Shown in pieces: positions 54,324 through 62,122 of a stretch of 64,000 nucleotides of DNA. The position numbers and the translations under genes are program-made. Source of the DNA: Chitinophagales bacterium (GTDB lineage Bacteria > Bacteroidota > Bacteroidia > Chitinophagales > Saprospiraceae); assembly GCA_017303475.1 (NCBI GenBank), contig JAFLBO010000020.1, positions 1 through 64,000 on the forward strand, in the 5' to 3' direction. Under the pieces are notes generated by a model that was not told where the DNA came from, searched no databases, and saw nothing but the letters and a program-made list of their open reading frames with translations. Numbering within the stretch: position 1 is the first letter of the stretch; every line of letters begins with the position of its first letter.

Positions 54324-55715
54324 CAGGAAAACCGTTTTGCCGCTTATGTCGGTGATGGCGATAATCCCGTTGCCTTCGAGGCCATTGATATGGACTAGGT
54401 CGGTGGCGGGATTGGGAAAGATCTTGATTGGTAATTGGAGCTGAGCAAGCTCACTCACGTTTGACAAAGAGTCGCAATCCACAGCTGTAGGAACACTTCG
54501 ATATTGCGGAAAATTGGGAATAGTAGCAAAATTGTAAGAAGGCAGGCTCAAACCACGCTGCTCAAACCCGCATTGGATGCCGGCACTGTCAGGATGGTGT
54601 ATAACATGCAAAAAGCTATGGCTACTGGTACCCCCTATGTATATCTTGTTGTCTGGCGCTAAAGCCGCAAGATAAAATATGGTCGGATAAGGGTCTGAAT
54701 ACCCGTCCCATTCGGCGATCAATACCTTACTTGCAGCGATATCTGGCGCTTGCAGGTCAAGCTGATATGCATTTTTAAGCGCGGTAGCGTACAAATAACG
54801 GGAGTTGGGGGATACCGCTACACCTGCTACATGGAAGGTCAAAGGTTCATTAGGCATATCAACCCAAACGGGGTTCGACAGAATGCCAGTCTCATTGTTA
54901 AAGTCGTATATATTCACCCCACTTCGAGGAGTAAAGCGGATGAATTTCTTTCCGTCTGGACTAAAAACCGCTTGCCCTTGTGTGTCATAATCGCCCCAAA
55001 TATTACCTGAACAAGTTAAAAAGGGAGGCTGTACTCCTTGCGCATTCACTAATGTCATGAAGTAACAGTTAGAATGGGATTTGGGGGTGATAATCCACCA
55101 GTCCACTCCATTGGCATGCTTGACGGCTTGAATATTCCCTCTGCCAAAAGTATCCTGCACCGCAATCTGTGTTTTTGCGATTACACTCCCCAACCCTGAG
55201 GCTTTTGACAGGTCAACTACCTGATAATAAAGTCTTTGGGGGGCAATTCCGATGAAAGTATCCACCATAAAATACGGCAGATCCATGTCGAGGTTGAACA
55301 CATAGTACAGGCTGTCGCTTCCTGGAGCAGGAATTGAAATCACGCCTTGCGTCCAAGGGCTTCCCCCGGCTTTGCAGTAAGAAGTTTGGATCAACCCTGG
55401 GTTAATGGTATCCCCATTCTCCATTTTCTCCCCGGCAGCGTTCACGATATAACAGCCATTAGAATAGAACAACAAATTGCCATCCTTGTCGCTCATGCTC
55501 GTGTTTGAACCTTCCATCCAAAATTTATTGACCGTAGCAATTGGCGAAACATAAACCGGGCAAAAATTAAAGTTCAGATTGATGGCTTCATCCTGTGGGG
55601 CAACATGGTCATATCCGATTATCCATTGATAATCCCTTTTACTCTGGGCAAGTGCATCGAGCTTCGATATGAAGGAGATGAGCGTGAAAAATAAAAACAA
55701 ACGAAAAGTTTTCAT
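54288..55715 (-). CDS. T9SS-secreted propeller-like protein, frameshifted near its end
   Basis: The product begins MKTFRLFLFFTLISFISKLD (signal peptide; ATG 55721 is 2 codons upstream) and has about 475 residues. The central part has Asp/Ser-rich beta-propeller-like blades (GQAVFSPDGKKFIRFTPRSG, VAVSPNSRYLYATAL, LAALAPDNKIYIGG). It ends with the first half of a T9SS sorting domain (LPIKIFPNPATDLVHINGLE). The stop comes early because of a frameshift in an eight-A tract; the remainder is intact in another frame down to 54203. No enzyme motif is seen. Flanking copies of the GCACGCTGG element suggest the gene may sit in a repeat-bounded segment. Confidence 0.8.
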   Translation of the reverse strand: MKTFRLFLFFTLISFISKLDALAQSKRDYQWIIGYDHVAPQDEAINLNFNFCPVYVSPIATVNKFWMEGSNTSMSDKDGNLLFYSNGCYIVNAAGEKMENGDTINPGLIQTSYCKAGGSPWTQGVISIPAPGSDSLYYVFNLDMDLPYFMVDTFIGIAPQRLYYQVVDLSKASGLGSVIAKTQIAVQDTFGRGNIQAVKHANGVDWWIITPKSHSNCYFMTLVNAQGVQPPFLTCSGNIWGDYDTQGQAVFSPDGKKFIRFTPRSGVNIYDFNNETGILSNPVWVDMPNEPLTFHVAGVAVSPNSRYLYATALKNAYQLDLQAPDIAASKVLIAEWDGYSDPYPTIFYLAALAPDNKIYIGGTSSHSFLHVIHHPDSAGIQCGFEQRGLSLPSYNFATIPNFPQYRSVPTAVDCDSLSNVSELAQLQLPIKIFPNPATDLVHINGLEGNGIIAITDISGKTVFLKKNTWPSEGDD

Positions 55716-55771
55716 GATCATACGTTTGACCAAAAGCAGGAAAAGGCAAGGGGTTTGATTGCCCCTTGGCT

Positions 55772-55779
55772 CAAATTTA
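55772..55779 (-). promoter_or_regulatory. -7-like element before the frameshifted T9SS gene
   Basis: On the minus strand TAAATTTG matches TAnnTTTG. No TTG lies at the usual -33 distance. About 57 bases separate it from the ATG. Confidence 0.35.
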
Positions 55780-55828
55780 ACAAGAAAATTTATTTGGGCT
55801 GGATAACGAGTTTCTCTGTTAATATGGC

Positions 55829-56124
55829 CGCTAGCGCGAAGCTGCCCGAATCCCAAGCCCAGAGCACGCGGGGGCGACGTTCCAACGTACTGCTGTCTGG
55901 AAGACGGAAAAAGAAAGAGATTTGTAAGTTTACGGATGAAAGTGAATCTGATCCAGAAGTAGAAATATTGAAAAAAACAGTCGAATTATGTCAAGGAACC
56001 CCACATTTGCTCGACTACTTCACTATCTGGTAAGTCTTCGAGACAGCAGTGCCTTTGAACGTCGTGACATACTATCCCCACTGGCTTTGCCGACAACCGG
56101 AGTATGGATTTTAGCGTTGCCCCG
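55829..56124. repeat. second GCACGCTGG-family copy, interrupted by a small insert
   Basis: GCGCGAAGCTGCCCGAATCC and CGACGTT words (55831-55882) match the copy at 53829. The copy then resumes at about 56060 (GTGACATACTATCCCC, GGCTTTGCCGACAACCGG, GTATGGATTTTAGCG). Between them lies a 164-base segment with inverted ends (55888-56051). No intact gene is visible; a minus or plus reading of RKKKEICKFTDESESD may be a degraded fragment. Confidence 0.7.
55888..56051. mobile_element. MITE-like segment with 18-base inverted ends
   Basis: The ends TACTGCTGTCTGGAAGAC (55888-55905) and GTCTTCGAGACAGCAGTG (56034-56051) are inverted with two mismatches. The segment interrupts a GCACGCTGG-family repeat copy. 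Flanking AACG on both sides could be a target duplication. It is too short to encode a transposase. Confidence 0.5.
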
Positions 56125-56193
56125 CTTGGGTGAATGTTATTTAGTGACGGGGTGACTGGCAGTCACCCCGTCACTAAATAACATTCACCCAAG
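56125..56193. terminator. perfect 33-bp hairpin overlapping the dadA stop codon
   Basis: Arms 56125-56157 and 56161-56193 are exact complements over 33 bases with a 3-base loop (GGC). The right arm includes the last two codons and TGA stop of dadA. It would form a strong hairpin at the 3' end of the transcript. Confidence 0.75.
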
Positions 56194-57546
56194 CCTTCCC
56201 AACCCAAACGCCTGCACATCCATACTCGTAGACTTTCCGGAAGCCATTTCAGACACGAGTTTGCCCGTAGCGGCGGCCATACTCAAACCCAGCATGGCAT
56301 GGCCGGTGGCAATCATCAAATTAGCTGTTTTGGGCGCAAACCCAATGTAAGGCAATCCATCGGTGGATAAAGGCCGGAATCCGTACCAAACCCGCTCCCG
56401 GAGGTGTTTTTGCAGCATGTCGGGATCTGCCAGCTTGACAAAACCAGGTTCCTGGGCGTATGCCGGGAAGAAACGCGGCACGGCTTCCAGGATGCCTTGC
56501 ACGCGGGGCGCCAAAATCCGGTCGTTCACCGCGCCAATTTCCATGGTACTGCCAATGCGCAGGCGTTTGGCCCAGGGCGTAATGGCTACTTTGGCTTCCA
56601 GCAAAATGCAGGGATGCCGCAGGGGTTGATGCTCAATATCCACCGTCATGGAATAACCTTTGCCGGGCATCATGGGCAGGTATTCTCCGGCCATTTTGGC
56701 TATGGGTTGCGACCAGGAGCCGGCAGCCAACACAAAAAGATCGGACTGGATGGTGTGCTGTTCGCCACTGCCGGGCATTGGGGTTTCAGAACTGTAAGGT
56801 TTTTGAAACCTTGCAGGTCCGGATGTTGGCTCTGACCTGCGGTATTCCAGCGCCGATATTTTCCCCTGTTGTTTTTGCACACCCACCACCTCGGTATTCC
56901 GGAGGATTTTTACACCACGACTTTCCAGCAGGTTTGCCAGTTGTCGCATGAGTTCGTTGGGATACAAAATGGCATCGTCCTGATACCAGGCGCCGCCGCG
57001 CACCTCGGGCTGGAGTTCCGGCTCTATGGCCTGACATTCCTCACGACTGAGTACCTTGATTTTCAGACCCAGATCGTGGCCCATGCGCACGTTTTCCAGT
57101 TCGCCTTTTTCGTATTTGGCAGTTTGGAAGTAGTTGATACAGCCGGTTGGCGTAAATTCAAACTGCATTTCACCGCTTTGCTGCCAGGCGGCGGTGAGGT
57201 CTCTCGATAAAAGCAGCAACTCTGCCATGGGTCTGGCGCCGCGGGCTACATTTTCGGCCGTGCAGGCGCGCACAAATTTCAGGCCCCAATCCAGCAAATT
57301 ACGGCTCAGGGCCGGGCGAACATAAAACGGGCTTTTTTGCCAGAACATCCACATAATGCCCTGGCTCACCACGCCCGGCTGCGCCAGTGGTGCAAAATGG
57401 GAGGGCGATAAATAGCCCATATTGCCAAAAGAACACCCGTCGGTGAGGTCGCCGCGCTCCAAAATGGTTACCTCCCAGCCTTCCTGCTGCAGGTAATACG
57501 CGGTACTCAAACCGATGATGCCTCCTCCGATGATGGTTGCTTTCAT
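56185..57546 (-). CDS. dadA: D-amino acid dehydrogenase-like FAD oxidoreductase with a repeat-derived insert
   Basis: The 453-residue enzyme oxidises D-amino acids, passing electrons to the respiratory chain. The FAD-binding N-terminus (IIGGGIIGLSTAYYL), CSFGNMGYLSPSHFAPLAQP, MMPGKGYSMTVD and the C-terminal GFRPLSTDGLPYIGFAPKT and ATGHAMLGLSMA fit DadA. E. coli DadA is 432 residues; an extra stretch of about 25 (EPTSGPARFQKPYSSETPMP) at about 238-262 is encoded by a palindromic AAGGTTTTTGAAACCTT-type repeat. The insert sits before QSDLFVLAAGSWS, probably on the surface. Other glycine oxidase-like substrates remain possible. Confidence 0.87.
   Translation of the reverse strand: MKATIIGGGIIGLSTAYYLQQEGWEVTILERGDLTDGCSFGNMGYLSPSHFAPLAQPGVVSQGIMWMFWQKSPFYVRPALSRNLLDWGLKFVRACTAENVARGARPMAELLLLSRDLTAAWQQSGEMQFEFTPTGCINYFQTAKYEKGELENVRMGHDLGLKIKVLSREECQAIEPELQPEVRGGAWYQDDAILYPNELMRQLANLLESRGVKILRNTEVVGVQKQQGKISALEYRRSEPTSGPARFQKPYSSETPMPGSGEQHTIQSDLFVLAAGSWSQPIAKMAGEYLPMMPGKGYSMTVDIEHQPLRHPCILLEAKVAITPWAKRLRIGSTMEIGAVNDRILAPRVQGILEAVPRFFPAYAQEPGFVKLADPDMLQKHLRERVWYGFRPLSTDGLPYIGFAPKTANLMIATGHAMLGLSMAAATGKLVSEMASGKSTSMDVQAFGLGRLG
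56795..56842. repeat. palindromic repeat inside the dadA reading frame
   Basis: AAGGTTTTTGAAACCTT is followed by an inverted pair GCAGGTC and GACCTGC. The first part resembles the outer arm of the nested element at 462-788 (AGGTTTTTGGAAACCT). It encodes part of the extra stretch in the protein. Confidence 0.65.
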
Positions 57547-57835
57547 ATTGACGGTGGACGGTAGACGGTAGACGGTGGACGGCTTACGGTGGACGGTGGA
57601 CGGCCTACGGTGGACGGTGTGTGGGTAGTAGATTAATGTGAGTTGTCATTCAGAGTACTCGGAACCTACACAAGCTTGGCTGTGAGATTAACCCTGTCAA
57701 AAAGGATTGCCCGCAGCCAGGCTTGTGCAGGTCCCCTGCCGGGGATGACAACTCACATTAATCTAACTACCCACACACCGTCTACCGTCTACCGTCTACC
57801 GTCCACCGTAGGCCGTCCACCGTCTACCGTATGAT
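57547..57835. repeat. composite palindrome, GGTGGAC family, copy 3
   Basis: Outer 7-base words (GGTGGAC, GGTAGAC, GGCCTAC) flank 57551-57616 and 57779-57835. The middle inverted repeat is about 33 bases, 57617-57649 with 57745-57778 (GTGTGTGGGTAGTAG and GTGAGTTGTCAT). The inner loop matches the reverse complement of the loop in copy 1 (5361-5450), so the loops have opposite orientation. The right end supplies the TAG stop of purA (57824-57826). Confidence 0.85.
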
Positions 57836-59095
57836 CAACTTCTCTCTTTCCGGACCGGTGGAGATCATGTTGAAGGGTACGCCGAGTAAATTTTCGAGGT
57901 CTTCAAGGTATTCGCGGGCTTCGGTGGGGAGCTGCTCGAAGCTGCGAACATCGTCGAGGGAGCAATTCCAGCCTTTGTATTTTTTGAGCAGAGGGGCTAC
58001 CTCTGTCTGGCACAGATCAAATGGGAGGTGCGTGGTGGTTTTGCCGTCGTATTGGTAGTGGGTGGCGGCGGCAATTTCGTTGAAGATATTGAGCACGTCA
58101 ATTTTGGTCATGCAGATCTCGGTCACGCCATTGATCAGCATGGTGTAGCGCAATTGTGGCAAATCAATCCAGCCACAGCGGCGCGGCCGGCCGGTGGTAG
58201 CGCCAAACTCCATACCTTCTTTGCGCAAGAGTTCGCCGGTTTCATTGTCTTCTTCGGTAGGGAACGGACCGCTGCCCACCCGGGTGCAATAGGCTTTGGA
58301 AATGCCTATTACTTTGCCAATACGCTGCGGAGCCACACCCAAACCGGTGCAAACCCCGGCAGTAACGGTGTTGCTGGACGTTACAAACGGGTAAGTACCA
58401 AAATCAATATCCAGCATACTGCCCTGGGCGCCTTCTGCCAACACCCGCTTGCCGCTTGAAATGGCATCGTTCACAAAATATTCGCTGTCTACCATTGGGA
58501 GTTTGCGCAGGGTATCCAGGCTCTCAAACCATTCGCGTTCAGCGGTTTCCAGATCGAATTCCACCGGGGCATAAATCTTGAGCAGCTCCAGGTGTTTGGT
58601 TTTCAGCGTTTCATATTGTTCGCGGAAAGCCGGCGATTCAATATCGCCAATCCGCAGGCCATTCCGACCCGTTTTATCCATATAGGTAGGTCCGATACCT
58701 TTCAGGGTAGAACCAATTTTAGCCTTGCCTTTGTGGGCTTCGCTGGCAGCATCGAGCCAGCGGTGGGTAGGCAGGATCAGGTGCGCCTTGCGGGAAATGA
58801 ATAGCCTGCGACTGAAATCCACGCCGCTTTGCTCCAGAGAGCGCAGTTCGCGCTGGAACGTAACGGGGTCCAGCACCACGCCATTCCCGATCAGATTCAG
58901 GAGATTTTCCCGGAAAATACCGGAAGGAACCGTGTGCAGTACGTATTTATTGCCGCCAAATTTCAGGGTGTGTCCGGCATTGGGTCCGCCCTGGAAACGG
59001 GCAACCATGTCGTATTCCGTGGCTAAGTAATCCACGATTTTACCTTTTCCTTCATCGCCCCACTGGAGGCCGAGTATAACGTCTATTTGTTGCAT
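57824..59095 (-). CDS. purA: adenylosuccinate synthetase
   Basis: The start at 59095 gives 423 residues, the family length. The enzyme joins IMP and aspartate with GTP in AMP synthesis. Signatures are GLQWGDEGKGKIVDYLA with the P loop, GGPNAGHTLKFGG, IGSTLKGIGPTYMDKTGRNG and TTGRPRRCGWIDLPQLRYT. It is a soluble homodimer. The last codon CGG and TAG stop are provided by a 7-base repeat unit, so the C-terminal Arg may be repeat-derived. Confidence 0.97.
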   Translation of the reverse strand: MQQIDVILGLQWGDEGKGKIVDYLATEYDMVARFQGGPNAGHTLKFGGNKYVLHTVPSGIFRENLLNLIGNGVVLDPVTFQRELRSLEQSGVDFSRRLFISRKAHLILPTHRWLDAASEAHKGKAKIGSTLKGIGPTYMDKTGRNGLRIGDIESPAFREQYETLKTKHLELLKIYAPVEFDLETAEREWFESLDTLRKLPMVDSEYFVNDAISSGKRVLAEGAQGSMLDIDFGTYPFVTSSNTVTAGVCTGLGVAPQRIGKVIGISKAYCTRVGSGPFPTEEDNETGELLRKEGMEFGATTGRPRRCGWIDLPQLRYTMLINGVTEICMTKIDVLNIFNEIAAATHYQYDGKTTTHLPFDLCQTEVAPLLKKYKGWNCSLDDVRSFEQLPTEAREYLEDLENLLGVPFNMISTGPEREKLIIR

Positions 59096-59111
59096 AAAAT
59101 CAGGTTGAACG

Positions 59112-59119
59112 CAAAAGTA
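59112..59119 (-). promoter_or_regulatory. -7-like element of purA
   Basis: On the minus strand TACTTTTG matches TAnnTTTG. The -33 TTG is not at the usual distance. It lies 17 bases before the ATG at 59095. Confidence 0.42.
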
Positions 59120-59207
59120 GGAAATGGCAGTGAGGGGAAGCCATTTCAAAGTCTTCAAATTTCCTTTTACATCAATAATTTGTCAAAAGCCAAGGTGTTA
59201 CCGGTTG

Positions 59208-59238
59208 TTGCACTTTTAAAATTTTACACCTAACTTTG
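59208..59238 (+). promoter_or_regulatory. promoter of the small antitoxin-like gene and priA
   Basis: TTG at 59208-59210, a 20-base spacer and TAACTTTG at 59231-59238 match the consensus exactly. The start would be near 59245, leaving a very short leader before the ATG at 59254. Confidence 0.62.
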
Positions 59239-59253
59239 CTAAAAAATTACGGC

Positions 59254-59517
59254 ATGTCAGTCCTTGAATTGAAAAACAGTTTGCTTAAAATGATCGTAGA
59301 AACTGACGATCCACTTTTGTTACAGCAAGCCATAGCTTTTCTTTCAACTATGAAAGGTGAGAAAGACTGGTGGGATCTTATAACAGATGAAGAGAAAAGA
59401 AAAGTTACTCAAGGTCTTGAATGCGCTCAAAACCAAAAAACCTTAACTCACCAACAAGTTAGGCTTGAAATCAACCTATCGATTTTCGATACCCGTGCGC
59501 AGCATCCATTCAACTGA
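59254..59517 (+). CDS. small antitoxin-like protein without a visible toxin
   Basis: The start at 59254 (MSVLELKNSLLKMIVETDDP) gives 87 residues. The body resembles small addiction-module antitoxin components: LLKMIVETDDPLLLQQAIAF, WWDLITDEEKRKVTQGLECA and LTHQQVRLEI. There is no toxin gene next to it; the stop TGA overlaps the priA start in TGATG. The last 15 or so residues (FDTRAQHPFN) look like read-through into sequence near the priA start, so the toxin may have been lost. The family name is uncertain. Confidence 0.65.
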   Translation: MSVLELKNSLLKMIVETDDPLLLQQAIAFLSTMKGEKDWWDLITDEEKRKVTQGLECAQNQKTLTHQQVRLEINLSIFDTRAQHPFN

Positions 59518-61970
59518 TGCGCACTATGTACGCCGACATCATTCTCCCCCTGGCACTTCCCAAACGCACCTACACCTATTCCGTACCGGAATCGGTGGCC
59601 TCACTTATTCAGCCGGGTGTGCGTGTGGAAGTTCAGTTTGGCCGCAGCAAACGGTATAGCGGACTGGTAGAACGGGTGCATGAGCAGGCGCCTGGTTATG
59701 ACGTAAAGCCCATTCTTTCGGTACTGGATGAAGTAACCGTGGTTACTCCGCAGCAATTCCGGCTCTGGGACTGGATGGCTGATTACTACTGTTGCACGCT
59801 GGGGGAAGTGATGAGCGCCGCCCTGCCCGGCCACCTCAAACTCACCAGCGAAACCCGACTGGTTTTCAACGACCAGCATGGCGACAACTTTTCTGATCTC
59901 GACGATGAGGAATACCTGATTGCTGAAGCGCTGCAAATTCAGCATGAAATATTGGTGGAAGACGCCCGGAAAATCCTGAACAAAAAAACGGTTTTCCCGG
60001 TCATTCAGCGACTGCTCAACAAAGGTGTTTTGTTCGTTCGGGAGGAATTACAGGAAAAATTCAAACCCAAAAAAGTCAGCGCCCTGCGACTGGCAGAGCC
60101 TTACCGCTCCCAACCAGAATTGTTACGTCAGGTGATGAACGACCTGAGCGGTAAAGAGCGTCAGCTGGAAATCCTGATGGCCTACCTGGCACTGGAAAAA
60201 CGTCAGCCCATGGTGCTCAAACAGGAGGTTTTGTACAAAGCGGATGTCACAGAAGCCTCGCTGAACACCCTCATTAAAAAAGGCATTCTGGAAAAATACG
60301 CCCGAGAGGTGAGTAGAATAGGCGGTTACGAAGATGACCTCACCGAAGCCGACACGCTCAGCGAACAGCAGGAAAAAGCAGTTCAGGAATTGAAGCGCTG
60401 GTCGGAAAGCGACAAAAATGTGGTGCTGCTGCACGGTGTAACCGGCTCCGGCAAAACGCGGGTGTATGTGGAACTCATGCGGGAGGCCATCCGCAATGGT
60501 CAGCAAGTATTGTATTTACTGCCAGAGATAGGGCTAACCACCCAGATCATACAGCGACTGGAAAAGGTTTTTGGAAACGATATTTCGGTGTATCATTCCA
60601 AGATCAACACCCAGGAAAGGGTGGAGGTCTGGAAAGCGGCAGCGGCCGGGAAACCGGTAATCCTGGCGGCCCGCAGTGGTTTGTTTTTGCCTTACAAGCA
60701 GCTCGGGCTGGTGATCGTGGATGAAGAACACGACCCATCTTTTAAACAATACGACCCGGCGCCGCGCTATCATGCCCGCGATACGGCCATTTACCTGGCT
60801 GGTTTGTATGGCGCTAAAACGGTTTTGGGCACTGCCACCCCTGCGTTGGAAACCTGGTACAATGTGGAGACCGGGAAATATGGCCTGGTAACCATGCCGG
60901 AGCGTTTTGGAGGACTGGAATTACCGGAGGTGCAAACCATTGACCTGCGCGAGCAGATGAAATACAGGCAAATGCAGAGCATTTTTTCCAAGCCCCTGCT
61001 GGAAAATCTGCAACGCGCGCTCGACAATGGCGAGCAGGCCATTTTGTTTCAAAACCGTCGCGGGTACGCGCCCATGCTCGAGTGCGAGGTGTGCGGCTGG
61101 AACGCCATGTGCCGCTATTGTGATGTGAGTCTTACCTACCACAAACATACCCACCGGCTGCGATGTCATTATTGCGGCTATGTGCAGGAACCGGTGCAGG
61201 TGTGTCCGGCCTGCGGTTCGGGGAAGATCACGTTTAAAGGCTTCGGGACGGAAAAAATTGAAGATGAGCTCAAGCTTTTTCTGCCCAATGCGCGGATTGG
61301 CAGGATGGACCTTGACACAGCAGGTACCAAAAGCAATCTGAGCGCCATACTCAATGATTTTGAGGAAAAAAGACTCGATATACTGGTGGGCACCCAGATG
61401 GTAACCAAAGGCCTCGATTTTGATAACGTAGGCCTGGTGGGTGTACTGGGCGCCGATGGGATGACCAAGTTTCCTGATTTCCGTTCGGGGGAACGCGCGT
61501 TTCATTTACTGACCCAGGTGGCGGGCCGGGCCGGGCGCAAAAACAAACGCGGTCTGGTGCTGATTCAGGCTTTTGATCCGAAGCATCCGGTGTTGAAGGA
61601 GGTTTTGGAGCATGATTTTCACACTTTTGTTCAGCGGGAATTGCAGGAGCGCATGACGTTTAAGTACCCGCCGTTTTACCGGCTGATTCACCTCGAGTTG
61701 CGGCACAAGGAACCCAAAATCGTGAACGAAGCTGCGTCGTTTTATGCCAAGGCCCTGCGCGCCAAACTCGGCGACCGGGTGCTGGGACCTGTTATTCCCA
61801 ATATTGCGCGCATCCGGAATTATTTTGGGCAGGATATCATGCTCAAGCTGGAAAAATCTGCGCCTGTGATCAATACCGCCAAAGGACTGATCCGGCATAC
61901 CACGGAAATTATGCTGGGCAAACCCGGCTGGGGTCAGGTGCAGGTGGCCGTGGATGTGGATCCGGTGTGA
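59517..61970 (+). CDS. priA: primosomal replication protein N' (helicase PriA)
   Basis: The 817-residue superfamily II helicase restarts stalled replication forks. It has the N-terminal 3'-DNA-binding domain (DIILPLALPKRTYTYSVPES), Walker A GVTGSGKTRVY, Walker B DEEH (VIVDEEHDPSFKQYDP), four pairs of zinc-binding Cys (CEVCGWNAMCRYC, CHYCGY, CPACGS), and motifs IV-VI (GTQMVTKGLDFDNV, VAGRAGR). Length is typical for Bacteroidota. The start at 59517 overlaps the upstream stop by one base; MYADI at 59526 is an alternative. The gene ends in a CACAGATTTC palindrome. Confidence 0.96.
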   Translation: MRTMYADIILPLALPKRTYTYSVPESVASLIQPGVRVEVQFGRSKRYSGLVERVHEQAPGYDVKPILSVLDEVTVVTPQQFRLWDWMADYYCCTLGEVMSAALPGHLKLTSETRLVFNDQHGDNFSDLDDEEYLIAEALQIQHEILVEDARKILNKKTVFPVIQRLLNKGVLFVREELQEKFKPKKVSALRLAEPYRSQPELLRQVMNDLSGKERQLEILMAYLALEKRQPMVLKQEVLYKADVTEASLNTLIKKGILEKYAREVSRIGGYEDDLTEADTLSEQQEKAVQELKRWSESDKNVVLLHGVTGSGKTRVYVELMREAIRNGQQVLYLLPEIGLTTQIIQRLEKVFGNDISVYHSKINTQERVEVWKAAAAGKPVILAARSGLFLPYKQLGLVIVDEEHDPSFKQYDPAPRYHARDTAIYLAGLYGAKTVLGTATPALETWYNVETGKYGLVTMPERFGGLELPEVQTIDLREQMKYRQMQSIFSKPLLENLQRALDNGEQAILFQNRRGYAPMLECEVCGWNAMCRYCDVSLTYHKHTHRLRCHYCGYVQEPVQVCPACGSGKITFKGFGTEKIEDELKLFLPNARIGRMDLDTAGTKSNLSAILNDFEEKRLDILVGTQMVTKGLDFDNVGLVGVLGADGMTKFPDFRSGERAFHLLTQVAGRAGRKNKRGLVLIQAFDPKHPVLKEVLEHDFHTFVQRELQERMTFKYPPFYRLIHLELRHKEPKIVNEAASFYAKALRAKLGDRVLGPVIPNIARIRNYFGQDIMLKLEKSAPVINTAKGLIRHTTEIMLGKPGWGQVQVAVDVDPV

Positions 61971-61986
61971 GGATTCGCACAGATCT

Positions 61987-62104
61987 ATTTCGCGCAGATT
62001 CCACACAGATTTGTTGCGCAGATTTCACACAGATTTTTTAAAACACGTGACTAAAAATCTGTGTGGAATCTGCGCAACAAATCTGTGTGGAATCTGCGCG
62101 AAAT
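61987..62104. repeat. CACAGATTTC-family inverted repeat after priA
   Basis: The arms 61987-62040 and 62052-62104 are complementary over about 53 bases with one or two differences. Each arm contains two CACAGATTT words separated by TGCGCAGATT-type sequence. The loop is about 11 bases. It lies between the convergent priA and the helical-protein gene and could terminate both. Words of the same family occur as a single array at 27401-27445. Confidence 0.85.
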
Positions 62105-62122
62105 AAACCTCTGCGTGAATCA

